In this document: positions 51,797 to 62,780 of the stretch, one piece after another
Numbering within the stretch: position 1 is the first letter of the stretch
Layout of the letters: every line of letters begins with the position of its first letter
DNA from: Marchantia polymorpha subsp. ruderalis
Taxonomy: Eukaryota > Streptophyta > Marchantiopsida > Marchantiales > Marchantiaceae
NCBI GenBank assembly: GCA_037833965.1
Contig: AP031355.1
Coordinates: 5,047,501 to 5,111,500 of the forward strand
Direction of reading: 5' to 3'
DNA: 64,000 nt
Notes under the pieces: generated by a model
What the model was told of the DNA's origin: nothing
Seen by the model: the letters and a program-made list of their open reading frames with translations, nothing else
The model's database searches: none
Program-made: the position numbers and the translations under genes

Positions 51797-54352
51797 ATGT
51801 CGAAGGTTCCCCAGCTGCGAGTGTCTCCACTCAGGGTGCCGCAGATCGGTCTACGCGCATTTCAAGATGTGCTGCTGGGGCTGAAGCTCGATTTTCTCCT
51901 GTGGGGGTGGAACTGGACATGTCCGGAGATGGTGCGCGAGTATTTGCAGGAGAGACACAAGCCTTCTCGCGGATTCCGTCCACATCCAGAAAGATGGGAC
52001 ATTTGTAACTGGGCGCAGGTGTTGGGCAGGTGTGCCGGCGAGGAAGGGGATCTCCTCTTCGAGGCCGATAGCGTGAAGGTGTCCCAGGAGGAAGAAATCT
52101 CCTACAATGAGCTCTTCAAAGTTGCCAGGCATCCCAAGAACGGTTTCCGGACACGGGATTACAAAGATGGATTGCGGAGAAATGTCGCGACTGCATTGCT
52201 GCAGATATTGCAGCCGACCAAGACCGCTTACATGCATGGTTGGCAAGTAGAATTTGTGGAGCTAGTGTTGTCAGGAGCTCCAGTGCATTGGGCACGGCTC
52301 CTGTGGAAGGTGACGCGCCAACATGCGCAAGAAGAGAAAGGAGGAACCCTCAATCATCCATCGCCTTACTTGATCGTGTTTTATCGGGCGATGGGATGTT
52401 TGACAAATTCTGAGAAAACACGGTTTCCGCAGCTGACCCGGAGCTATCCAGGTAGATACTCGAGGGAGGCCGAAGTAGACACGGATCCGGACGAGGAACC
52501 TGCCAGTACGCCTCCGGCTCCGGCTCCAGCAAGAGCAGCAGAAGAACGTCGAAGTGAGCGCATTCCGCGAAAGCGGAAGTGGGATGAGAGACCTGAGGAC
52601 AGGCAGCCGGAAGTGCCAGCTGCGCCGACTCGTGGTCGGCCCACCCCCGAGCCTCACAGTCGACCAAAACAGAGGGCACGCAAAATGCCAACTGGTACTG
52701 AGGGGACCGGGCGTACTCCGATCCGGCGGAATCTCACACATGAGGAGATAATCGCGCAGATTCTAGGGAAGACGACAAGTACCTCTGCACAGAAGGCACC
52801 AATGCCTTCGGGAGGAGATGGACGGACTGACAGTCGGCCGACTACGAGTCGGGCGACTGAAGGCCGACAAGCGGAAGGAAGGCCAACTGAACGGCGCGTT
52901 GAACCGGACAGCAGGCCGGAAGCAGAAGAGAGTTTGGCTGACGAGCCAACAACCCTCAGAGGGTCGTCCTCGGCGGAAGGCACTTCTGGGAAAACGCCAC
53001 CAACAAGCAGGCCAAGTGGAGTCAAGACGCGCAGGGTGTATCCGACTCCCGGTCGGACAACTGCTGGTCGGCCGATTGCGAGTCGGACAACAGAGAGTCG
53101 GCCGGATTCGCCGACTGCGAGACGGACAGGGCCGGCGACGAGTGTGCGGACGCCTTCGGCGGACGCACCTTGAGCAAAGACACCTTCCGTGCAGATTGCG
53201 CCGGAAGGGCAGGCAGCAGAAGCGGGCGGTGCAAAAGTGACAAGAGTCATTGCGGCGTCGACCCCTTCGGAGACCGAAGATCGAGCCGGAACAGGGGCTC
53301 AAGCAGTGGGATCTCCCACTGCCCTGGATATTTTAGCAGGCAGTGGAGCAGCAGTCGCAGCGGAAGCTGCTGCGCGCCACAGTTCCAGGGAGTCGCCAAG
53401 GGATTCGGTGGCGACTGAAATCCTCGAGACTGAGGATGAGACGAGCTCGGAAGAGCAGGAAGCGGATTCGGTGCAGAAAACGCCAACAGGGGTGTTGTGC
53501 GAGCAGATAGTCCCACTCCTGCGATATCTGGATTGCAAGACATCCAAGTACGCGGGTACTGGAAAACCGCAGTCTTATGTGGAGACTATCAGGCGAAGGA
53601 CGAGGAGCAAGGTGGCAAGGTGGGCCTCTAGGTGCCAAGTATATGTGGATAGGAACACCGCCCTCCGACAACACCTGGCGGTCACACAGAAGCTATACCA
53701 AGCCTTGCAGCAGCAGAGGGAGGATGCGGCGACGAAAAGTCAGGCGGATGCCGAGCTAATGCGGGCAAAGATCGAGTCGGAATTGCAGGAAGAGCGGAGA
53801 CAAAACCACGTCCTAGCAGCCGAGCTTGCGCGCCAGACGCGCGCCTTAGAAGAAAGTCAAAGAGCCCGCAAGGAGGATGAGGAGTTGTTGCGCAACTTGC
53901 AATCCGAGTGCTCGGATTTGAGGGCGCAACGTGCGGAAGCGGAAATGCAGCTAGCAGAGGTGGAAGGCAGCTGCAGGGCGCGAGGAGAGTTGGCGACACG
54001 GGTGACCCATTGTCTAAAAAGATACGCCCATTGGGAGGTGGCAGCTCAAGAGAAGATCACACTCAGGGAGTTCGAGCTTCGGGCGGCGGCATTGACGGAG
54101 GGTGACAGTCGGAGTCGGCGGCGAGTGGCGAGGAAATTAGAAACCTTCTTGTCAGGTGCGCGCGACACTATGGCGCACTTAGAGTCGGAAGTCACTGCAG
54201 CGCTCTAACGCCTGGGGTTGCGCAGCCGGTCGGAAGACTGGCAAGGAAGGGATAGCGAGCGGAGTAGTCCGGCACGCAGGAGGCGCAGCACCGGATCTGC
54301 CGAGTGCAGTAGAATAGTTTGGTTTCGCGCAGATGCTGCGAGTAGTAGATAG
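51797..54352 (+). pseudogene. U3 ORF in solo LTR A2, two nonsense codons
   Basis: The ATG at 51797 and the final TAG at 54350-54352 span 2556 bp, exactly the length of the intact copies, without a frameshift. TGA at 53171-53173 replaces a serine codon in the PSADAPSARTPS repeat stretch. TAA at 54206-54208 replaces the CGA arginine codon of the ALRRLGLRSR motif, with two changes in one codon at a CpG. The N-terminal 459 residues would still be translated. Confidence 0.85.
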
Positions 54353-54384
54353 GATAGCGTAGTGCTAGTTAGGACCTTTGAGGG

Positions 54385-54413
54385 TATAAAGTAGATCAAG
54401 GCGTTTTGCCTTG
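54385..54413 (+). promoter_or_regulatory. LTR TATA box and palindrome, solo LTR A2
   Basis: TATAAA at 54385-54390 and CAAGGC-GTTTT-GCCTTG at 54397-54413. Confidence 0.65.
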
Positions 54414-57403
54414 GGACTCTTCCAGTTTCGGAAGTGCAGATTAGGAACTCACTTTCTTGGCGTGTTTGTGCATTTTGGTCCTGGCACCACGTAGAGAAGC
54501 TGCAGCATAGCGAAGTTACCGTATGTTGTAGTTGAAGGCCTTCGGCTGAATGTTCAGAGCTAGTACCCGGTTAGAGACTTGAGTAGTGCGGATCTGCACC
54601 TGCGGGTGATTTCTGATGCTCAGAGCCGGCTACGAGTTAGATACTTGAACAGTTCCCCCTTACTCCTTCGAGTGACATATCCTGATTGTACTCCTACGGG
54701 AAGTTTCCCCTGAATGCCAACGTGAAGTTTTATTACTTCGTGTAAGCCTTGGTTTGCAATTCAGGTTGTGTGTGTGTTAATGGATCGTGTCTCAGTTAAG
54801 TTCTCAGTCGGGTCTGCACTCCCTGCGTTTGGTGTGAGAGTCGAGGGTGACGTCCATGGCGTATGTAGAGGCTTCGTTCCGAAGTGGGAAGTCCAGTCCG
54901 GGTACCCTACGCTAGTTCCTGGCGGAAGGGCAGTAAAAGCCGGAGTGGGAGGCACTACCTGCAGAACCTCTGAGTGAACTTTTGAGACACTTTCCTCCTG
55001 AAATCCGAAGCGGAGGTCCTGACCGACCTCCGAGTTGTGCTTTTTGCCAGTTTCAGGTGTGTGTGTGTGTGTGTGTGTTGAGTGACCACGCTATATCGTG
55101 CATCCTCCGAGCATCCTCCGAGTCGAGATCGTCCTCCGAGTCGAGCCTCCGAGTCGAGCACTGCAGTATTTCTGGGAGTGACAGTTGCCTAGAATTCAAA
55201 CTCTACAAAAGTCTGTTAAAACGTGACACTTTTACTCTGTGTGTTGCCTCTGTCCCTGTGGGTTCGATCTTTTTACCACCATACTGCAGTTTTAGCCTTT
55301 GGTGGGTTATTACAAGTTGACCCACTTGATTGCAGCGCCGGCTTGGAGGCGTAACGGCCTCCTTCGCACGCTCGGCTTCACGCTCCGCTGTTGTGCGAAC
55401 TCCCACGCCTGAAAATTGAATTCAATTCTGCCGTTGTCCGTCGACTTAGACTTGCTCGCGCATCGCCGAAGGCGTGGCGGCAAAGGACTTCGTCCTTGGC
55501 CGGTTTCCGATTTACTCTCTCCATATCGCCGAAGGCGTATGGCCTAAGGCGTCTGTCTTCTACCGAAGGCGTTAACCGAAGTCAATGCGTCTTGTCGTTT
55601 CCGATGTTCTTTCTTGTTCTGCCGAAGGCGCTCTTCCCGCAGGTGCTCCTTTCCGCCGAAGGCGCATGTGTCCGCCGAAGTCACACCGCCGAAGGCATTG
55701 ACCTAATATCAATGCGCTGGCGCCAAAGGCGTTCAGGCAAAGGAGTACACCGCCGAAGGCACTACCCCGAAGGCGTTCTTCCGCCGAAGGTGCCCCATAT
55801 CAGTAACTTCCGACACTCATAACTCAGTGATCGCTTATCCGTTCCAATATTTCTTGGGCTCGTTAAAACAATCGTGTTGAGTTCTTTCCAAAAAGACCCT
55901 TATCAAGTCAAGGCGTTACGAATTGAAAAAGTTATGAGGGATTCAGTCTATCGCCAAAGGCGTCTGCACCCGAAGTCGTATCGCCGAAGGCGAGTGACTG
56001 GCGACGAATTCGCTTTCCCTTGACAAAGGCGCATATGTCCCAGGCCTTGTGGTAACACACTTTTTGTTTTTTTGCAGAATTTAAACAATTTTAGAAAACT
56101 AGTACCAAAGCAGTGTTTGTAGCTAGAGAAGGGTACGCTAAATAGAGTGGATTGATGAGATCGTCACGAGGGCACAAAGAATCACGTAGTCTGATGTACC
56201 AACGCCAACGTCTTCGGCGCCTTCAGCAAAAGCTCCTTTTTAAGGTATCCCTACTCACGCGCCTCTAGCGTATAAGGAAGCTACGCTTCCGGCGCAGACA
56301 CCTCAGGAGGAGGTTTTGCTAAAGACGTCAGGAGAAGGGCCCGGACCTCTAAAGGCATCCGACCATGAGTGCGCCTTCGGCGAAGCGCCGCTAGCGCGGA
56401 AAGGGAAAAACTTCATAACAATCGGGATACACGGTAGATCCAGTTGGTTGAAGTTGCCTTAGAAAGAGCGCGGGACGCTCGTTCTAACGAGTCCAAGAAC
56501 GTCGGAGATGGATCAGGAATGGAGAAGTTATGAGCGTCGGAAAACTCGTAGCCGGACATGCGCCGTTCGCGCTAGGGTTCACAGCCGGAAAGGATTCCCG
56601 TACGCCCTCGGCGATGCGCCTTCGGTGGAATCACGCGCTCATAGGAGGAAACCCACTCAGAGTCGGAAGCGTCTTTGGCGGCGGTCCATGGAAGGAAAGC
56701 GCCGGTCGGATGTACGTCTCCGACGTGGCGCTGACAGTTGGATGCGCTGGCATGAGTTGCGCTGGCGGATATGCGCCGGCAGCAACGGACGAGGCATAAA
56801 GGACAAAATAGGCGGTACGACTGCGCGCCGGCGTAATTCGATCCGACTGGATGTGCGCCTCCAGCAAGGCGCCGACGGATAATGAACGCACCAGCGGCGA
56901 CACGCCTCCGGAGAAGGGCGGGTTAGGAAAAGACAACAGGGTCGACGTATACCCTGCAGCGGACTCGAGTCCGGAAGGTGGTGGCGGCGGGAGAATTCAA
57001 CGTTTAAGCATGCGAATGCGCGCAATGCGGAGACGTGAATTCGCGCATGCAAAGGGCGAACCGTTAAGCCGTATAGCCGGCTGCGTACGTTGCAACCAGT
57101 AAGAACGTTGGACGTTCTTGAAATCGGAGAAGAAAAGACTGCACTCCAGTCTCATTCTCTCATTCTTGGCTTTGCGATTTCCAGTTCCAAGATTACGCGC
57201 AAGGGCGGAGCGACCTGCAGTGAGAGTAGAGAGTGCGGAGACGAGTTGCGCAAGGATCTTGGCGGACCTTGAAAGAATTGGGAGTAGCGATCTTGAACGA
57301 GCGCAGAGAGAGTGAGCAGTCAGTGCTTGAGTGGCCGACGCGCAGTGGCGATTGTGAGAGAGCGAGCGAAAGGGAGAACGTTTGTGTGTGTGCAGGCAAC
57401 GCA

Positions 57404-59959
57404 ATGTCGAAGGTTCCCCAGCTGCGAGTGTCTCCACTCAGGGTGCCGCAGATCGGTCTACGCGCATTTCAAGATGTGCTGTTGAGGCTGAAGCTCGATT
57501 TTCTCCTATGGGGGTGGAATTGGACATGTCCGGAGATGGTGCGCGAGTATCTGCAAGAGAGACACAAGCCTTCTCGCGGATTTCGCCCACACCCAGAGAG
57601 ATGGGACATTTGCAATTGGGCGCAGGTGTTGGGCAGGTGTGCCGGCGAGGAAGGGGATCTCCTCTTCGAGGCCGACAGCGTGAAAGTGTCCCAGGAGGAA
57701 GAAGTCTCTTACAATGAGCTCTTCAAGGTGGCTAGACATCCCAAGAACGGTTTCCGGACCTGGGATTACAAGGATCGATTGCGGAGAAATGTCGCGACGG
57801 CATTGCTGCAGATATTGCAGCCGACCAAGACCGCTTACATGCATGGTTGGCAGGTAGAGTTTGTGGAGCTAGTATTGTCAGGAGCTCCGGTGCATTGGGC
57901 ACGGCTCCTGTGGAAGGTGACGCGCCAACATGCGCAAGAAGAGAGGGGAGGAACCCTCAATCATCTATCGCCTTACTTAATCGTGTTTTACCGGGCGATG
58001 GGATGTTTGACGAATGCTGAGAAAACTCGGTTTCCGCAGCTGACCCGGACTTATCCAGGTAGATATTCGAGGGAGGCCGAAGTAGACACGGATCCGGACG
58101 AGGAACCTGCCAGTACGCCTCCGGCTCCGGCTCCAGCAAGAGCAGTAGAAGAATGTCGAAGTGAGCGCATTCCGCGAAAGCGGAAGTGGGATGAGAGACC
58201 TGAGGACAGGCAGCCGGAAGTACCAGCTGCGCCGACTCGTGGTCGGCCCACCCCCGAGCCTCACAGTCGACCAAAACAGAGGGCACGCAAAATGCCAACT
58301 GTTACTGAGGAGACCAGGCGAACTCCGACCCGGCGGAATCTCACACAGGAAGAGATAATCGCTCAGATCCTAGGGAAGACGGCAGAAACCTCTGCACAGA
58401 AGGCACCACGGCCTTCGGGAGGAGATGGACGGACTGATAGCCGGCCGGCTGCGAGTCGGATGACTGAAGGTCGACAAGCGGAAGGAAGGCCAACTGAACG
58501 GCGCGTTGAACCGGACAGCAGGCCGGAAGCAGAAGAGAGTTTGGCTGACGAGCCAACAATCCTCAGAGGGTCGTCTTCGGCGGAAGGCACTTCTGGAAGA
58601 ACGCCACCAACAAGCAGGCCAAGTGGAGTCAAGACGCGCAGGGTGTATCCGACTCCCAGTCGGACAACTGCTGGTCGGCCAACTGCGAGTCGGACAACAG
58701 AGAGTCAGTCGGATTCGCCGACTGCGAGACGGATGGGGCCAACGACGAGTGTGCGGACGCCTTCGGCGGACGCACCTTCAGCAAGGACACCTTCCGCGCA
58801 GATTGCGCCGGAAGGACAGGCAGCAGAAGCGGGCGGATCAAGAGTGACAAAAGTCACTGCGGCGTCGACCCCTTCACAAACCGAAGATCAAGCCGGAACA
58901 GGGGCTCAAGCAGTGGGATCTCCCACTGCCCTGGATATTTTAGCAGGCAGTGGAGCAGCAGTCGCAGCGGAAGCTGCTGTGCGCCACAGTTCCAGGGAGT
59001 CGCCAAGGGATTCGGTGGCGACTGAAATCCTCGAGACTGAGGATGAGACGAGCTCGGAAGAGCAAGAAGAGGATTCGGTGCAGAAAACGCCAACAGGGGT
59101 GATGTGCGAACAGATAGTTCCACTCCTGCGATATCTGGATCGCAAGACATCCAAATACGCAAGTGCCTTAAAACCGCAGTCTTATGTGGAGACAATCAGG
59201 CGAAGGACGAGGAGCAAGGTGGCAAGGTGGGCCTCTAGGTGCCAAGTATATGTGGATAGGAACACCGCCCTCCGACAACACCTGGCGGTCACCCAGAAGC
59301 TATACCAAGCCTTGCAGCAGCAGAAGGAGGATGCGGCGACGAAGAGTCAGGCGGATGCCGAACTAATACGGGCAAAGATCGAGTCGGAATTGCAGGAGGA
59401 GCGGAGACAGAACAAAGTCCTAGCAGCCGAGCTTGCGCGCCAGACGCGCGCCTTAGAAGAAAGTCAAAGAGCCCGCAAGGAGGATGAGGAGTTGTTGCGC
59501 AACTTGCAAACCGAGTGCTCGGATTTGAGGGCACAACGTGCGGAATTAGAAATGCAGCTGGCAGAGGTGGAGAGCAGCTGCAGGGCGCGAGGAGAGTTGG
59601 CGGCACGGGTGACTCGTTGTCTAAAAGGATACACCCATTGGGAGGTGGTAGCTCAAGAGAGGATCACACTCAGGGAGTTCGAGCTTCGGGCGGCGGCACT
59701 GACGGAAGGTGACAGTCGGAGTCGGCGGCGAGTGGCGAGAAAATTAGAAACCTTCTTGTCGGGTGCGCGCGACACTATGGCGCACTTGCAGTCGGAAGTC
59801 ACCACAGCGCTCCGACGCCTGGGGTTACGCAGCCGGTCGGAAGACTGGCAAGGTAGAGATAGTAAGCGGAGCAGTCCGGCGCGCAGGAGGCGCAGCACCG
59901 GATCTGCTGAGTGCAGTAGAGTAGTTTGGTTTCGCGCAGATGCTGCTAATGGTAGATAG
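57404..59959 (+). CDS. LTR-encoded (U3) protein, intact 851 aa
   Basis: The ATG at 57404 (MSKVPQLRVSPLRVPQ) opens 851 codons with no lesion, although this is a solo LTR without gag-pol. It differs from solo LTR A1 by scattered substitutions (for example RTWDYKDR for RTRDYKDR, and ADAANGR at the end) but not in length. A candidate splice acceptor, GTGTGTGTGTGCAG, ends 8 nt before the ATG. Domain layout is as in the A1 copy. Whether it is transcribed is unknown. Confidence 0.83.
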   Translation: MSKVPQLRVSPLRVPQIGLRAFQDVLLRLKLDFLLWGWNWTCPEMVREYLQERHKPSRGFRPHPERWDICNWAQVLGRCAGEEGDLLFEADSVKVSQEEEVSYNELFKVARHPKNGFRTWDYKDRLRRNVATALLQILQPTKTAYMHGWQVEFVELVLSGAPVHWARLLWKVTRQHAQEERGGTLNHLSPYLIVFYRAMGCLTNAEKTRFPQLTRTYPGRYSREAEVDTDPDEEPASTPPAPAPARAVEECRSERIPRKRKWDERPEDRQPEVPAAPTRGRPTPEPHSRPKQRARKMPTVTEETRRTPTRRNLTQEEIIAQILGKTAETSAQKAPRPSGGDGRTDSRPAASRMTEGRQAEGRPTERRVEPDSRPEAEESLADEPTILRGSSSAEGTSGRTPPTSRPSGVKTRRVYPTPSRTTAGRPTASRTTESQSDSPTARRMGPTTSVRTPSADAPSARTPSAQIAPEGQAAEAGGSRVTKVTAASTPSQTEDQAGTGAQAVGSPTALDILAGSGAAVAAEAAVRHSSRESPRDSVATEILETEDETSSEEQEEDSVQKTPTGVMCEQIVPLLRYLDRKTSKYASALKPQSYVETIRRRTRSKVARWASRCQVYVDRNTALRQHLAVTQKLYQALQQQKEDAATKSQADAELIRAKIESELQEERRQNKVLAAELARQTRALEESQRARKEDEELLRNLQTECSDLRAQRAELEMQLAEVESSCRARGELAARVTRCLKGYTHWEVVAQERITLREFELRAAALTEGDSRSRRRVARKLETFLSGARDTMAHLQSEVTTALRRLGLRSRSEDWQGRDSKRSSPARRRRSTGSAECSRVVWFRADAANGR

Positions 59960-59992
59960 GATAGTGTAGTGCTAGTTAGGATCTTTTGAGAG

Positions 59993-60021
59993 TATAAAGT
60001 AGATCAAGGCGTTTTGCCTTG
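59993..60021 (+). promoter_or_regulatory. LTR TATA box and palindrome, solo LTR A3
   Basis: TATAAA at 59993-59998 and CAAGGC-GTTTT-GCCTTG at 60005-60021. Confidence 0.65.
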
Positions 60022-61256
60022 GGACTCTTCCAGTTTCGGAAGTGCAGATCAGGAACTCACTTTCTTGGCGTGTTTGTGCATTTTGGTCCTGGCACCACGT
60101 AGAGAAGCTGCAGCATAGCGAAGTTACCGTATGTTGTAGTTGAAGGCCTTCGGCTGAATGTTCAGAGCTAGCACCCGGTTAGAGACTTGAGTAGTGCGGA
60201 TCTGCACCTGCGGGTGATTTCTGATGCTCAGAGCCGGCTGCGAGTTAGATACTTGAACAGTTCCCCCTTACTCCTTCGAGTGACATATCCTGATTGTACT
60301 CCTACGGGAAGTTTCCCCTGAATGCCAATGTGAAGTTTCATTCCTTCGTGTAAACCTTGGTTTGTAATTCAGGTTGTGTGTGTGTTACTGGATCGTGTTT
60401 TCAGTAAGTTCTCAGTCGGGTCTGCACTCCCTGCGTTTTGTGTGATAGTCGAGGGTGACGTCCACGGCGTACGTAGAGGCTTCGTTCCGAAGTGAGAAGT
60501 CCAGTCCGGGTACCCCCGCTAGTTCCTGGCGGAAGGGCAGTAAAAGCCGGAGTGGGAGGCACTTCCTGCAGAACCTCTGAGTGAACTTACGAGACACTTT
60601 CCTCCTGAAATCCGAAGCGGAGGTCCTGACCGACCTCCGAGTTGTGCTTTTTGCCAGTTTCAGGTGTGTGTGTTTGTGTGTGTTGAGTGACCAAGCTGTA
60701 CCGTGCATCCTCCGAGCATCCTCCGAGTTGAGATCCTCCTCCGAGTCGAGCCTCCGAGTCGAGCACTGCAGTATTTCTGGGAGTGACAGTCGCCTAGAAT
60801 TCAAACTCTACAAAAGTCTGTTAAACGTGACACTTTTACTCTGTGTGTTGCCTCTGTCCCTGTGGGTTCGATCTTTTTACCACCATACTGCAGTTTTAGC
60901 CTTTGGTGGGTTATTACAGGCCTCATACGTCCTCAGCGAAAGCTCTTTTGAAGGGGCCTGAGCCGAAGATGCTCTACCTGCTTGCGCCGAAGGCGCTTCG
61001 CCGAAGACTCCTTAACAAGAAAGCTTTTGCCGAAGGCGCCTGAGGCGCTCCCCCTCAATAGCAACCGTCCAACCAGGCCATGGCGCCTGTCCCCAACATT
61101 GCGCCCAACTCGATGATTCTCCAGGATTCTCGGTGACCCGCGATCATCCATTTTTACTCTATTTTAGTGTACCGATTACTATTTACAATTGCTACGGCAA
61201 TACTGTTTTCCAAAAATGTTTCAATTCCGTACAAAAACAAAAAATGGGTTACCACA

Positions 61257-61620
61257 ACAGGATTCCAACATGTAGCTCGTCCTTGCTATCAAGGACGTTG
61301 AAGAATCATTAGAAGAAAATAGATTAGAAGTAAAGCCCTCAAGACTGCTAAGCACAGGCTTGAAGAGTATCTCTAGGAGGAGAAGGACTAGAAGCAGAAG
61401 TTCAGCTCGCTGCATGAGAAAATTGCAGAAAATGCCCTGCCATTATCAAAATATGGTTACGAAGTGAGAATAAAAGGGCTTGAAATAATGATGGAGAGTC
61501 TCAAGCAAGACGTAGAGGACCTGGAAACAGAATTCAAAGAATTTACAAATGAGAATGTGGAGTTGCGTGAGAAATTAATATCCTCTACCAGAGGAGGTCC
61601 AGATATTCGGCTCAATGACA
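61257..61620 (+). pseudogene. Inverted fragment of the NT-C2 coiled-coil gene
   Basis: The + strand carries the coiled-coil exon (ending LREKLISSTRGGPDIRLNDS) in opposite orientation to the main copy. It begins abruptly at the family-C LTR edge, inside the RKTQDSNMEL stretch. It contains in-frame stops. It lacks the extra base that breaks the frame near 8880 in the main copy. Confidence 0.8.
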
Positions 61621-62119
61621 GCTAATTTCAGTACCTAATTGAAGGTATACCTATTTGAGGTACACCTGAGTAACTTATGGAACTTATTTGGCAACCACAA
61701 CCTAACTAAAACGTTGCTGTTCACGACACAATTCTGAAATTAGGTACTGAAATTAGCTGTCATTGAGCCGAATATCTGGACCTCCTCTGGAAAAGGATAT
61801 TAATTTTTCACGCAACTCCACATTCTAGTTTGTAAGTTATTTGACTTCTATTTCCAGGTCCTCTACATCTTGCGTGAGACTTTTCACCATTATTTCAAGC
61901 CCTTTTATTCTCACTTTGTAACCATCCTTTGATAATGGCGGGGCATTTTCTGCAATTTTCTCATGCAGCGAGTTGAATTTCTGCTTTCAGTCCTTCTGCT
62001 GGAGATCCTCTTCAAGCCTGTGCTTAGCAGTCTTGAGGGCTTCTACTTCTCACCTACTTTCTTCCAATGATTCTTCAACGTCCTTGATAGCAAGGACCAG
62101 CTCCATGTTGGAATCCTGT
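61257..62119. repeat. Long inverted repeat made of two NT-C2 gene fragments
   Basis: The left arm 61257-61640 pairs with the right arm 61738-62119 around a 97-bp spacer. The innermost 21 bp of each arm (AGCTAATTTCAGTACCTAAT and its complement) are not part of the gene, so the centre looks like a small element of about 138 bp with terminal inverted repeats. The outer end of the left arm is cut by the LTR. Confidence 0.8.
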
Positions 62120-62755
62120 GTCTTTCGCACTTGAGCAATCAAACTGAAATTCAGTTCTCTCTGGTATCGCATTTCTGGTATCAACTCACGGATCTTTTGC
62201 TGAGCGTCCTCTACCTTCCATCTAGCGTTACCTTCTCCAGTCTCTCGTTCTTCAACCGCCATCTTCGATGTGTGTTGGAGATAACACATTATCAGAAGAA
62301 AAGGCGCGACCATTTCCATTCTGTCTTGGACTGGACGGCTCCAAAGGATCGATGCTTAGTCTCGCACCTGATTCATCCTGTTGGTGACCCAAAAAGCTCG
62401 CATCAGATTCTTTTCAAGCTTGAGTTTCAGACCGCTACAATGCCCACGAAGCACTGATGCATCCAGATGAATTATGCCAGCTACAAATCAAATCATATGC
62501 TTCACAAATATTGATGTTCAGTAGTATTGTTTGTAATGTGCATGCAAACTGTATTACTGAAGTTTCACTCCGTCGACTAACCTTCATGAAGGATGTCCGC
62601 GTATTTGATTTGGGGGCGCTGTTGTTGGAGTTTGCACTCCCGGTGGTAATGTTACCAGATTTGTCTGAATACTCCATATCCTCTGTCACTAACTCGATCA
62701 CCTCCGGCACTCGCGCTCTTTTAAGCCTAGAAAGATTCAGAAGAAATCAATTCAA
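61758..62755 (-). pseudogene. Second partial copy of the NT-C2 coiled-coil gene
   Basis: This is a direct-orientation duplicate of about 8785-9785. Exon 4 (62726-62582) is intact here (DMEYSDKSGNITTGS, where the main copy has a stop). The next exon reads DASFLGHQQDESGARLSID, again open where the main copy has TGA. It then has its own TGA in LEESR near 62050 and other changes. The first three exons, with the NT-C2 domain, are absent. Similarity to the main copy stops at about 62755. Confidence 0.82.
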
Positions 62756-62780
62756 CATTACTAGCAATGTTGAATTGATT
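62745..62780. repeat. 15-bp hairpin at the edge of the duplication
   Basis: AATCAATTCAACATT at 62745-62759 pairs perfectly with 62766-62780 across ACTAGC. It sits exactly where similarity to the 9.78-kb region ends. Confidence 0.75.

Larger units (their letters stand above)
50356..55314 (+). mobile_element. Family A solo LTR 2, with an 81-bp insertion
   Basis: It starts TGTGGTAACACACTTTTTG and ends GGTGGGTTATTACA, flanked by AGTTG at 50351-50355 and 55315-55319. It is 4959 bp, or 4878 bp without the AT-rich insert at 50604-50684. Its U3 ORF has two nonsense codons. It is inserted in the leader region of the family-C LTR. Confidence 0.94.
56048..60918 (+). mobile_element. Family A solo LTR 3
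   Basis: It starts TGTGGTAACACACTTTTTG and ends GGTGGGTTATTACA, 4871 bp, flanked by GGCCT at 56043-56047 and 60919-60923. It is inserted in the leader part of the family-C LTR, 0.73 kb from solo LTR A2 and in the same orientation. It contains an intact U3 ORF. Confidence 0.95.
13255..61256 (-). mobile_element. Family C solo LTR (about 4.8 kb), host of the whole nest
   Basis: Six pieces join into one - strand LTR of about 4.7 kb: 13255-13674, 29230-31523, 47056-47542, 49886-50355, 55320-56047 and 60924-61256. They are separated by inserted relatives, each with a 5-bp duplication. Removing the inserts restores alignment to families A and B, and the U3 protein frame reads straight across the 47542/49886 and 31523/47056 joins. 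The right edge is the canonical LTR start (TGTGGTAACCCA on the - strand, 61256). The expected left edge (TGTAATAACCC on +) is missing. Homology begins only at about 13255, some 75 bp inside the LTR, beside RWA intron sequence. The flanks (RWA on the left, NT-C2 fragment on the right) do not match, so the left junction has been rearranged. This is the oldest element, to judge from its nonsense codons and its position as the target of the others. Confidence 0.8.
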
